DNA of 35,646 bases from JBBQVS01 sp038211295 (lineage in GTDB: Bacteria > Chloroflexota > Ktedonobacteria > Ktedonobacterales > Ktedonobacteraceae): NCBI GenBank assembly GCA_038211295.1, contig JBBQVS010000037.1, positions 1-35,646 of the forward strand, read 5' to 3'. The translations under genes and the position numbers were made by a program. Of the stretch, positions 8,484 through 16,522 are shown piece after piece (within the stretch, counting starts at the first letter, position 1; every line of letters begins with the position of its first letter). A model generated the notes under the pieces. That model ran no database searches, was not told the DNA's origin, and was given only the letters and a program-made list of their open reading frames with translations.

Positions 8484-8987
8484 ATGCGCTATCATATGCG
8501 GGAACGCGCATGGAGCTTAACCGAGGCGTTTGTTGTGCGAGACGACGGCGGCAACCCTGTCCTTGAGATACGCGGCAAGTTTTTTCATATTGGCGATGAT
8601 CTAAGTATGACTGACCGCTACTCTGGACAAGAAGTCGCGCATGTCAAACAACGATTGCTCTCGCTCTTGCCACGCTACCAGATATATCGCAACGGACAGT
8701 TATGGGCAGACGTGCATGAGCAGTTTCGCCTCTTCGGGAAACGCTTCAAGGTCGAAGGCAGCAATGGCATGGTTTTTCATATCGATGGCGATGTTTGGAA
8801 CTGGAACTACAATATCAGCGACGAGTATGGCAACCTGATGGGCTACGTCGGGCAACAACTCTCGCTTTTCCGCGATAGTTATGTCATCGACGTAGCACCC
8901 GGTGTTGACGCGCCGTTTGTGATCGCGCTCGCGGTTGTGCTCGAAATGATCAAAGATCATCACGAGCGCAAAGAACGCGCTGATTAA
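8484..8987 (+). CDS. LURP-one-related (tubby C-terminal-like) protein
   Basis: 167 aa. The pattern Y-x-M-RE (residues 3-8), EIRGKFFHIGDDLSM, VAHVKQRLLSLLPRYQIY and FKVEG, followed by DVWNWNYNI and DGYxVxVAP-like strands, matches the DUF567/LURP-one beta-barrel fold related to tubby and phospholipid scramblase C-terminal domains. The biochemical role in bacteria is unknown; membrane-lipid interaction is the usual suggestion. AAAGGGA precedes the start. Its stop codon overlaps the stop of the convergent mannosidase gene (8984-8987), so no terminator fits between them. Confidence 0.8.
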   Translation: MRYHMRERAWSLTEAFVVRDDGGNPVLEIRGKFFHIGDDLSMTDRYSGQEVAHVKQRLLSLLPRYQIYRNGQLWADVHEQFRLFGKRFKVEGSNGMVFHIDGDVWNWNYNISDEYGNLMGYVGQQLSLFRDSYVIDVAPGVDAPFVIALAVVLEMIKDHHERKERAD

Positions 8988-11900
8988 GCAGGGTCTAAAT
9001 GAATACGGAACGTTTTGATCTCGAAGGGTCGTACCTCAAAGGCGAAACTATTCTCTTTGTGTACTATCGTTTGTAGCGGAGCTTCCAATAGGTTACACTC
9101 CTGAATGTCCTGTATCGTCGTCGCGAAGGTCAACGCCCCGCTTCCGCGCTGATTGTGCGCTTCATACAAGCGCACAATCAGACCATCGCCATCTTCCGCA
9201 GGCTTTATCGTCTCTACAACCACATGGTCACAATCCGTATACACGAACGAATATGCCTCGATTGTCAGTATGCTCTCTTGCACTTCACTTGTATCTGTCA
9301 CTATATTCTCATTACGTTCCCGTACCTCCTCGTGACGCGGCTTGTTCAACACGAACGCAGGTACATTGAGTTCATACGCGTGACGAACTGTTTGTGCGCT
9401 ACGCCAATCTCCGACATGTGGCAGAAGACTATAAGTAAAGCGATGAATACCTTGATCGGCGTTGGGGTCTGGAGATATACCCGATTTGAGGAGTGTCAGG
9501 CGCAAAATGTTATCGTGGCAGTCATGACCATACTTGCTCTCATTTAGCAAGCTTACACCATATCCGCCCTCACTTACATCGGCCCAGCGATGGGCGCACA
9601 CCTCGAAGCGGGCCATATCCCACGACGTGTTGCGGTGCGTGGGACGCTCAACACTCCCAAATTGAATCTCATAAGTCGCACGCGCACTATTGATCGCAAG
9701 CGGAAAAGCCGCCTTCAACACCGTTTGATGCTCGTGCCAGTCAATCTCCGTCGCGATGTCGATACGTGGCGAACTACGCCACAACGAGATGTGTTGTGTC
9801 ACACGCGACGCCAGGTAGTAGCGTTCTACCTCGACGGTCACGCGCACAGGGCCGGTTTCAAGTACGCGCAGAGAAGACGAGTCGCGTAACGGATAGGGTT
9901 TTTCTTCATAAAAGAGATCAATATCCCACGCGTCAAAGTTCAACGGTCTATCTTCATACGCAATCAGTTGGTTGCCTGTCTGCCCCGCGAGAAACACCTC
10001 CCGCTCCGCCTGCTTATCATACAAACGCTGCATCTCGCCATATGTATCAAGCACAAGCGTGTAAAAGCGATTTTGTAGCGTGATGCGTCCTTGATCGTCT
10101 GTATCTATCGAACACGCCCGTTCCAGGGCGGTGTCGGGTGCAATCGCTGGCTCTGAAAAGATGCTCACACCACAGGGCGGAAGCGCAACACCATCGACAA
10201 GCACTACGACGTTACTATCCCAATCGGTTGTTTGCTGTGTTCCAGCGACACCAGCGAACGCTGTATCGGTTAGCTGTAACGGCTCGGTGCGCTCCCAGGG
10301 CAATGTATTGAAAAACACAACGCCCTGCTCCGCCAGCCCTACATGCTTTCGCAAAACCGCGAGTGCCTCGCCGCGTATCTCTTCACCGATGTCTCGCGCC
10401 TCCGCGTAGATACGTTCGGCGTCATCATACACTTCGCGAATAGATGAACCGGGTAACACATCATGAAACTGGTTCAAGAGCAGGCGTTGCCAGCCCGTGT
10501 TTAGGTATGCTTGCCGTGAAGGCATTCCATAAAGGCTCGCCCATGCGTTCAAAAGTTCCACGTCGCGGTACAATAGTTCCATGCGTCGGTTCAGATACTT
10601 TATCCGTGCCTGTGAGGTATAGGTGCCACGATGATACTCAAGATAGAGTTCACCAACCCAGCGTGGAAGTTGTGGATGCTCCCAGACACGTTCATACAAC
10701 GCGGTAAAATAGCTATCGACGCTGCCCCAGCGCACGGTGGGAAAGTTCGGCATGTTCGCGAGTATCTGGGACGTTTGTAGCATCTCTTCCGTTGGCCCAC
10801 CTCCACCATCGCCCCAACCCGCAAGATACAACAGATCGTCATTGAGTCCCTGTTGACGATAGTTCTGCCATGTTCCGGTCATGTCGTGCGGACGCAACGG
10901 CCCGTTGTATGAATAGAACGTTGTCGCGGCGTGCAGGTCTGGCGCAGTAACAAAGTGTGTCAGCACCTCAGAGCCATCGATGCCACGCCAGCGAAAGGTA
11001 TCGCAAGGCATCCGATTAAACTGATTCCAGCTAATCTTCGTAGTCATAAATACCGAAATGTCACAGCCACGCATAATCTGTGGCAAGGCAGCACTATAGC
11101 CAAATACATCCGGTAGCCAGATGTGGTGGGGCGTTACGCCAAATTCCTGCTGCATAAAACGTGCACCGTGTAGAATTTGCCGAATCAGCGACTCGCCCGA
11201 TGTCAGGTTACAGTCGGCCTCAACCCACATCGCACCCGCAATCTCAAACCTTCCTTCGGCAACACGTTGTTTAACACGTTCGTATAGCTCTGGCATATCT
11301 TCTTTGAGCCACTGCAAGACCTGTGGTTGACTCTGACTATAGTGAAACGTCGGGTAACATTCCATTAAGTTCAACACGGTTGAAACAGTATGAGCAATCT
11401 TCTGGCGTGTTCTCCAATAGGGCCACATCCAACCAACATCGAGGTGCGCGTGTCCACTAAGCAGGATGCCCGGTTGCTGACCCGCCTGCGTCTGAGCATA
11501 CTTTCTAAGAGCTGCTCGCAGGTAGTCATACGCGGAAGCAGCCGAGCGTACCAGACGTTCACTTGTCCAACCCTCACGCACATCTAGCATTGTGTAAGCT
11601 GTATTGAGCTGTTCTAACAGTGCGTGTCGCACACGCTCATGTTCGCCCATCGTGTGCAAGGCTTCGTACACCGTCTTCATACTCGCCGCAAGCTGCCAGA
11701 GTGTCGTATTTCGTTGCCGTAGAGTTAGCCCAGCAAACGGTTGTGACGTACTTGTGTACGCCTGTATGGTCATGTTGTGGGATTGTCCATCATAGAGAGA
11801 CGCGGGCAACAGGAGAAACTGATGCCGATAATCCAACCCACCGATGGCTTGACCATCAGCGAACACCGTAGCCTCTACCACCAGCAGCAGGCTGTCATCC

Positions 11901-12172
11901 TCACTTGTGTTCCAGGGAAGATAAAGAGTCGTCGGCACCATCGTCGGCGGCAATTGAAAGGCCAGCCAACAGGTACTATGCGTCGCGCCCCAGTGCTGAC
12001 CCCTTTCTACCACCTGCCAGACTGATATATCAGTAAAAGGAACAGATGGCGGCGGCGTCATTGGCCCATGAGCAGGAGTTACGTAAACAGGGGTCAGAGC
12101 AATTGCAGGGCCTTCAGCAGCCAGAGCTATCTCGGCAATACGGGCGTGGAGTTTTTGCGTAGTGAGGGACAT
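8984..12172 (-). CDS. Alpha-mannosidase, glycoside hydrolase family 38
   Basis: 1062 aa, full length for bacterial/lysosomal-type GH38. The N-terminal 230 residues form the beta-sandwich and linker typical of cytosolic members. The catalytic domain has SGHAHLDVGW (His243 and Asp245 bind Zn), WLPDVFGY with nucleophile Asp355, and LAGWGDGGGGPT with further metal and substrate contacts. The C-terminal part (from about 640) is the beta-rich mannosidase domain, ending ...VRLYEAHN... and FEIKTFRI. It removes alpha-linked mannose with retention of configuration. There is no signal peptide, so it is intracellular. AGGAAGAG precedes the start. The 3' end holds a striking internal palindrome at 9149-9181. 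Confidence 0.95.
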   Translation of the reverse strand: MSLTTQKLHARIAEIALAAEGPAIALTPVYVTPAHGPMTPPPSVPFTDISVWQVVERGQHWGATHSTCWLAFQLPPTMVPTTLYLPWNTSEDDSLLLVVEATVFADGQAIGGLDYRHQFLLLPASLYDGQSHNMTIQAYTSTSQPFAGLTLRQRNTTLWQLAASMKTVYEALHTMGEHERVRHALLEQLNTAYTMLDVREGWTSERLVRSAASAYDYLRAALRKYAQTQAGQQPGILLSGHAHLDVGWMWPYWRTRQKIAHTVSTVLNLMECYPTFHYSQSQPQVLQWLKEDMPELYERVKQRVAEGRFEIAGAMWVEADCNLTSGESLIRQILHGARFMQQEFGVTPHHIWLPDVFGYSAALPQIMRGCDISVFMTTKISWNQFNRMPCDTFRWRGIDGSEVLTHFVTAPDLHAATTFYSYNGPLRPHDMTGTWQNYRQQGLNDDLLYLAGWGDGGGGPTEEMLQTSQILANMPNFPTVRWGSVDSYFTALYERVWEHPQLPRWVGELYLEYHRGTYTSQARIKYLNRRMELLYRDVELLNAWASLYGMPSRQAYLNTGWQRLLLNQFHDVLPGSSIREVYDDAERIYAEARDIGEEIRGEALAVLRKHVGLAEQGVVFFNTLPWERTEPLQLTDTAFAGVAGTQQTTDWDSNVVVLVDGVALPPCGVSIFSEPAIAPDTALERACSIDTDDQGRITLQNRFYTLVLDTYGEMQRLYDKQAEREVFLAGQTGNQLIAYEDRPLNFDAWDIDLFYEEKPYPLRDSSSLRVLETGPVRVTVEVERYYLASRVTQHISLWRSSPRIDIATEIDWHEHQTVLKAAFPLAINSARATYEIQFGSVERPTHRNTSWDMARFEVCAHRWADVSEGGYGVSLLNESKYGHDCHDNILRLTLLKSGISPDPNADQGIHRFTYSLLPHVGDWRSAQTVRHAYELNVPAFVLNKPRHEEVRERNENIVTDTSEVQESILTIEAYSFVYTDCDHVVVETIKPAEDGDGLIVRLYEAHNQRGSGALTFATTIQDIQECNLLEAPLQTIVHKENSFAFEVRPFEIKTFRIHLDPA

Positions 12173-12295
12173 CTACTCTTCCTTCTCTTGCTTTTCATCA
12201 TCCAAGCCCGCCCGATACAGGTATGGCATCAATGATGAGAGCGTGCGATACGATATGGCTAGTATACGCCTCGTTTTTTCTGTGAGTCAAGCGAA

Positions 12296-12328
12296 TTGAC
12301 CTATTTCCCTTCTGCTATATGGTATAGT
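12296..12328 (+). promoter_or_regulatory. Weak candidate promoter for the JAMM gene
   Basis: TTGACC at 12296-12301 and TATAGT at 12323-12328 are separated by 21 nt, too long for a typical sigma-70 promoter; TATGGT at 12318-12323 would give a 16-nt spacer. It would yield a leader of about 100 nt. Confidence 0.3.
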
Positions 12329-12435
12329 TAAGGCTACAGGCAAGACGCCATAAGACAGGCTTTTTTCGGGCAAACTTTGAGAAATTGGGGGCATGTGGCA
12401 GGCCGATGCAATAATCGTCGCGGTCACAACGTTGT

Positions 12436-12933
12436 ATGAAACAGGCAACTCACGTACACCTTTCGCTTAGCGTTGAGGCACAAAAAGCACTCTTTGTTGA
12501 TGTACACCAGCGTAACACGATTGAAGCGTGCGGTGTTTTGCTTGGCACAAGAGATGAAGAGGATAATTGGCACGTTGAACAGATACAACCGCTACGCAAC
12601 ACCTTTGCTTCACCTGTGTATTTCGAGTTCGCACCAGAAGAGCTATTACAGGCCGAGTTAGAGCATCCGGACCGTATCATCGGCGTCTATCATAGTCATC
12701 CAACCGGATTTGCGGAGGCGAGCAACACCGACAAGCAGAACATGCAACGTGTCAACCAAGAGCAACGTATTCCCTGGGTCTGGTGTATTATCCGAGGCCC
12801 CTTTCCAGCACTAGAAGCAGCGCAAAAACAGGAGGAACGCATTTCTCCTTTCTTAGTAAAAGCCTATCATCATTTTGAAGCGGGCGAACTGCAAGGCATT
12901 CTTGTTACATTCGAGAATAGCCCGAACACGTAA
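12436..12933 (+). CDS. JAMM/MPN+ metalloprotease (Mov34/PAD-1 family)
   Basis: 165 aa. It carries the complete JAMM zinc site: Glu30 in IEACGVLLG, His86-x-His88-Pro in YHSHPTGF, then Ser96 and Asp99 in ASNTD. Relatives of this type cleave isopeptide or ubiquitin-like C-terminal bonds. Bacterial ones often remove ThiS/MoaD-like or cysteine-carrier tails. No ubiquitin-like or E1-like partner is encoded nearby, so the substrate is unknown. No good Shine-Dalgarno lies before the ATG at 12436. A separate promoter precedes the next gene. Confidence 0.88.
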   Translation: MKQATHVHLSLSVEAQKALFVDVHQRNTIEACGVLLGTRDEEDNWHVEQIQPLRNTFASPVYFEFAPEELLQAELEHPDRIIGVYHSHPTGFAEASNTDKQNMQRVNQEQRIPWVWCIIRGPFPALEAAQKQEERISPFLVKAYHHFEAGELQGILVTFENSPNT

Positions 12934-12948
12934 AAGTTGCTGATTGTA

Positions 12949-12977
12949 TAGTCAGTGCAAAGCAAATACGTTATAAT
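12949..12977 (+). promoter_or_regulatory. Promoter of the zinc-ribbon membrane protein
   Basis: A perfect TATAAT -10 box at 12972-12977 lies 62 nt before the start codon. The best -35 at 17-nt spacing is TAGTCA (12949-12954), which is poor. The -10 is 39 nt after the JAMM stop codon, so the downstream gene is probably transcribed on its own. Confidence 0.5.
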
Positions 12978-13039
12978 ATGGCGTACCAAGAGTGCAAGCC
13001 GAGAAATAGCACAAGCTAAAGCAAGGAAGAAAAGATAGT

Positions 13040-14260
13040 ATGAAGTGTCCAAGATGTGGAAACGAGGTTAGTTCAGAAGAGGCATTCTGTGGGCAATGTG
13101 GCACCCCCAGTGCTTCTCAGGCACGACCAACCGAAATGGGACATACACCACCACAGCCTATCGGTGGACAACCACAATCGTATCCAGAGAATGGACCCTT
13201 CGGGCAGCCAAATGGATATGGCGCACAATCAGCGACACCAGGGGGAACAGCTTTTCCGCAAGCAGCACCTGTGGCTCAACAGTCTAACGCGGGTCAACGT
13301 ACAGGTTTCTATCAAGATGCAACTGAAGCAATGTCTGTTCTTCCAAGTAATCCCAACGCTAATTATCAACAGCAATCTCCGGTACTCCCGCAATCTGGCA
13401 CTTATCCACCACAATCTGGACAGTACGGATTTCAGCCGCATCAATCGCTACCACCACAAAACGTACCGGTACAGCCAAGCAATTATGGGGCGCAAGGCTT
13501 TCCACAGCCACCTATGCAAGCGGGCTATCGTGGCATACCCACCCCCCCTCCTGCCCCAAAGAATAACGGCGTAATTGTTATCGTCAGTATCTGTCTCGTT
13601 GTTGCGCTCCTCAGCCTCGTCGGAGTCGCAACCCTCTACCTCACGCGCGGACAAAATACGACACCAGCGACAACAAGTGTGGCGACAGTCGCGCCAACTA
13701 TCGCGCCAACAATAGCACCTACCGCCGCGCCAACCGATGTTCCGACAGTTGCGCCAACAACAGCACCCACCACCGCTCCGACAGTCGCGCCTACCACGGT
13801 ACCAGCCGACCCTGGTTTTCTCGCCTGTACACAACAGTGTATCGTCAATGGTTTTACCACAGAATATCCTGATTCATGGACGCCCGTGCCGTTGTCTACT
13901 GTTCAAGGTATTGGCTTTATTAGTCGAACTTCCCCCGATCAGTCCACCACCTTCAAAACACCGGGGGCAACCAATGGTGCGCCAAGCGATATCGTCGCGG
14001 TTGACCTTTCTGATAACTTCGCGGCGAAAGACGGCTACACGGTTGTCACTCCCAACGCAACAGCAACCATTGGCGGCGAAACATGGTTCAAAGAAGTAAT
14101 CACTTACCAAGGGAACACTCAAAAAGAGCAAGTTGAGGTGTATGGAGCGGTACATCAAGGCAAAGCGTACATTCTGGAGTTGCAAGCATCGGAAGCGCAA
14201 TTTGCCGACGCCAACACAATGTATTTCGCGAATATCGTCAGCCATTTCGCGTTCCAATAG
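13040..14260 (+). CDS. Zinc-ribbon, single-pass membrane protein with PsbP-like C-terminal domain
   Basis: 406 aa. The N terminus is a zinc ribbon, Cys3-x2-Cys6 and Cys17-x2-Cys20. A long Pro/Gln/Gly-rich disordered segment (25-175) follows, then one membrane helix (about 178-201). Outside is a Thr/Pro/Ala repeat stalk (about 217-255, units of APT). A folded domain (259-406) begins with a Cys263/Cys267 pair and GFTTEYPDSW. The final domain resembles the PsbP-like or DUF1795 folds of exported bacterial proteins. The topology is ribbon inside, stalk and sensor-like domain outside. AAGGAAG precedes the ATG. The function is unknown; a signalling or scaffold role is inference. Confidence 0.7.
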   Translation: MKCPRCGNEVSSEEAFCGQCGTPSASQARPTEMGHTPPQPIGGQPQSYPENGPFGQPNGYGAQSATPGGTAFPQAAPVAQQSNAGQRTGFYQDATEAMSVLPSNPNANYQQQSPVLPQSGTYPPQSGQYGFQPHQSLPPQNVPVQPSNYGAQGFPQPPMQAGYRGIPTPPPAPKNNGVIVIVSICLVVALLSLVGVATLYLTRGQNTTPATTSVATVAPTIAPTIAPTAAPTDVPTVAPTTAPTTAPTVAPTTVPADPGFLACTQQCIVNGFTTEYPDSWTPVPLSTVQGIGFISRTSPDQSTTFKTPGATNGAPSDIVAVDLSDNFAAKDGYTVVTPNATATIGGETWFKEVITYQGNTQKEQVEVYGAVHQGKAYILELQASEAQFADANTMYFANIVSHFAFQ

Positions 14261-14299
14261 AGTCTGAGCTGAAGATGAAACCTGCGTAATGAGTGATAG

Positions 14300-14324
14300 T
14301 GCAAAGCAATTGTGGTGCTTTGCA
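14300..14324. repeat. Perfect 9-bp palindrome upstream of purA
   Basis: TGCAAAGCA (14300-14308) and TGCTTTGCA (14316-14324) are perfect inverted repeats with a 7-nt spacer. They sit 40 nt after the zinc-ribbon gene and 10 nt before the purA -35 box. There is no T-run, so it is either a weak terminator hairpin or an operator for purA. Confidence 0.55.
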
Positions 14325-14334
14325 GCCGATAGCC

Positions 14335-14364
14335 TTGACATCGAAGGCATTCAAGTTGTACTGT
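14335..14364 (+). promoter_or_regulatory. purA promoter
   Basis: A consensus -35 TTGACA (14335-14340), an 18-nt spacer and TACTGT (14359-14364) as -10. The leader to the purA ATG is about 73 nt, with GAGAGGAAA as ribosome-binding site. Confidence 0.6.
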
Positions 14365-14443
14365 AATACGGGCCATATGTCCATACATAGACACAAATAA
14401 AATAATATAGTACACATTTTAAGAACCGAGAGGAAACACTATT

Positions 14444-15772
14444 ATGGTGGTAGTTGCAGTTATCGGAGCGCAATGGGGTGATGAAGGTAAAGGGAAAATT
14501 GTAGATGAACTTTCAATGCACGCGGATTTTGTGGTGCGTTATCAAGGCGGCAGTAACGCGGGTCATCGCGTCGTGCATGAGAAGGGTGAATTTGCATTCC
14601 GTCTCGTCCCATCTGGTATTCTCTACCCCAGCACAACCTGTATCATAGGAAACGGCGTTGTGGTTGACCCCAAAGGGCTAATTCAGGAAATGGACGAACT
14701 ACAGAGCAAGGGTATTGATGTTTCAAAGCTCTACATCAGCGAACGCGCACACGTTGTTATGCCTTATCATTTCCTGTTAGACCGCATGGAGGAAGAGGCA
14801 CGCGGTGCCGATAAGATCGACAGTACACAGCGCGGCATTGGGCCGGCATATGTGGACAAGCACGCGCGTACCGGCATTCGCATGGCGGACTTGCTCGATG
14901 TCGATACGTTCCGCGCGAAGCTCTCCACAGTGCTACAGCACAAGAACCGTATGCTTACACAAATTTACGGGCAACCTCCACTTTCACTTGAAGAGATTCA
15001 CGGCGAATATTTTAACTACGGGCTGCAACTTCGCTCGCGTATCGCAGACACGCAAAAAATGTTGCATGATGCCCTTTTTGATAGCAAGACAATTTTGCTT
15101 GAAGGAGCGCAAGGCGCACTGCTCGATATAGATTTTGGCACGTACCCGTTTGTAACGTCCTCTTCGACAATGGCGGCGAATTCAGCCGTCGGCGCCGGCC
15201 TTCCCGCGCGTTCGCTTGACCGCGTGATTGGCGTGTATAAAGCGTATATTACCCGCGTGGGAAGTGGCCCCATGCCAACGGGTCTGTTCGACGATATGGG
15301 GCGAACGCTACGAGATCGCGGTCACGAATACGGCACGAACACGGGACGAGAAAGACGCTGTGGGTGGTTCGACGCGGTGGCGGGTCGTTTTGTTGCCCAG
15401 ATCAATGGCCTTGACGCGGCAATCATCACGAAACTCGACGTACTCGACACCTTCCCGGTCATTAAGATTTGTACCGCGTACAACTTGCATGGCAAAGTCG
15501 TGCATAGTCTGCCCGCTACACTGAGTGATCTGGCAGCATGTGAGCCTATCTATGAGGAATTGCCGGGTTGGGAGTGCAGCACAACGGGTATTAGCACCTA
15601 TGAAGAATTACCAGAGGCGGCGAAGGTCTATCTCAAACGTCTGGAAGAACTCTTGCAGACGCCGATTGCGAAAATCTCGGTGAGTCCACAGCGCGGTAAG
15701 ACAATCGAGCTACAAGATGTGCTTGCTCAGCCAGAGCACGATATGCGCTACCCACGCAACGCGATGCGCTAA
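14444..15772 (+). CDS. purA: Adenylosuccinate synthetase
   Basis: 442 aa, the usual length. It converts IMP plus aspartate and GTP to adenylosuccinate, the first committed step of AMP synthesis, in the cytosol. The P-loop-like GAQWGDEGKGK (8-18) includes catalytic Asp13. His41 in GSNAGHRVV is the second catalytic residue. STQRGIGPAY, LEGAQGALLDIDFGTYPFVTSS and RVGSGPMPTG are further family signatures, and TKLDVLD binds the guanine. It is monocistronic, with its own promoter and a terminator lying inside the convergent rsmG gene. Confidence 0.98.
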   Translation: MVVVAVIGAQWGDEGKGKIVDELSMHADFVVRYQGGSNAGHRVVHEKGEFAFRLVPSGILYPSTTCIIGNGVVVDPKGLIQEMDELQSKGIDVSKLYISERAHVVMPYHFLLDRMEEEARGADKIDSTQRGIGPAYVDKHARTGIRMADLLDVDTFRAKLSTVLQHKNRMLTQIYGQPPLSLEEIHGEYFNYGLQLRSRIADTQKMLHDALFDSKTILLEGAQGALLDIDFGTYPFVTSSSTMAANSAVGAGLPARSLDRVIGVYKAYITRVGSGPMPTGLFDDMGRTLRDRGHEYGTNTGRERRCGWFDAVAGRFVAQINGLDAAIITKLDVLDTFPVIKICTAYNLHGKVVHSLPATLSDLAACEPIYEELPGWECSTTGISTYEELPEAAKVYLKRLEELLQTPIAKISVSPQRGKTIELQDVLAQPEHDMRYPRNAMR

Positions 15773-15784
15773 GAATAGAAGGTA

Positions 15785-16522
15785 TCACGGTGTCCCCAAC
15801 GGCTTTTTCGCCATCGCTGCCCCGCTTCGTGGAAAGAGTGCGGGGCAGCGTTTTTGCTGTGTCCAGACAAGCAGGCGTCTGCCATCGGTAAGCCCCGGAA
15901 GCGTTACAGGTACGTCAGCTTGCAGGCTCGCGCCCACTTGGGCCGCGGCACGTTTCCCTTGCGCGATCTCTTCAGCAATTTCGCCTTTTTTGGGCAGGAT
16001 GATTTCGCCGCCAACGCGACAGTAGGGCGCGGAATATTCCAATAGCGCGGGTAGCGCGGCGACGGCACGGGCAGTTACCATATCGAAGCGGCTTCGGTAT
16101 TCTTGTTTTTGCGCCATCTCTTCGGCTCGCGCGTGAATGGTTACAACACCGTCGAGACTCAGCGTTTCGATGATATATTGTTGAAAAGCTACTTTTTTCC
16201 CTGTAGCTTCTAACGAGGTGATATGCCACTCTGGACGAGCTATTTTGAGGATGAGTCCGGGGAAGCCAGCACCAGAGCCGATATCGAGTATTCGGGCTTC
16301 GGGCTGATCGTAGACCGCGAGCAGAGATAAAGAGTCGAGGAAGTGCTTGAGTAGCACTTCCTCTGGCTCTTTGATCGCGGTCAAGTTGACCCGCGTGTTC
16401 CAGTCGAGCAACTCCCGGCGATAGCGCGAGAGTTGCTCAAACTGTTCAGCGTTTAGTTGCAGGTGCAATTGTTGTAGCCCTGCAAGAAACGTGTCTGAAA
16501 AAGTATCTACAATGTCCGACAT
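15785..16522 (-). CDS. rsmG: 16S rRNA 7-methylguanosine methyltransferase RsmG (GidB)
   Basis: 245 aa. It methylates N7 of G527 in 16S rRNA, using SAM. LLDWNTRVNLTAIKEPEEVLLKHFLDSL is the family N-terminal region, LDIGSGAGFPGL the SAM loop, and FDMVTARAVAALPALLEY with EIILPKKG the catalytic face. The start ATG abuts the stop codon of the VWA gene (16523), and its AGGAAA ribosome site lies inside that gene, so it is the last gene of the moxR-VWA-rsmG operon. The last ~20 residues are poorly conserved in kind and are encoded by the purA terminator hairpin on the opposite strand. Confidence 0.96.
   Translation of the reverse strand: MSDIVDTFSDTFLAGLQQLHLQLNAEQFEQLSRYRRELLDWNTRVNLTAIKEPEEVLLKHFLDSLSLLAVYDQPEARILDIGSGAGFPGLILKIARPEWHITSLEATGKKVAFQQYIIETLSLDGVVTIHARAEEMAQKQEYRSRFDMVTARAVAALPALLEYSAPYCRVGGEIILPKKGEIAEEIAQGKRAAAQVGASLQADVPVTLPGLTDGRRLLVWTQQKRCPALFPRSGAAMAKKPLGTP
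15815..15855 (+). terminator. purA intrinsic terminator, inside rsmG
   Basis: A perfect 11-bp GC-rich stem (15815-15825 with 15840-15850), a 14-nt loop, then TTTTT (15851-15855) on the plus strand. It lies 43 nt past the purA stop codon and within the 3' coding end of the convergent rsmG. Confidence 0.85.

Noticed and set aside
13680..13805. Short tandem repeats that could suggest a CRISPR or VNTR array
   Set aside because: They are in-frame codons of an APT-repeat stalk with irregular spacing and no spacers.
13448..13834. Cys/Trp/Arg-rich 128-aa minus-strand frame
   Set aside because: Antisense to the Thr/Pro repeat stalk; composition is explained by the repeats.
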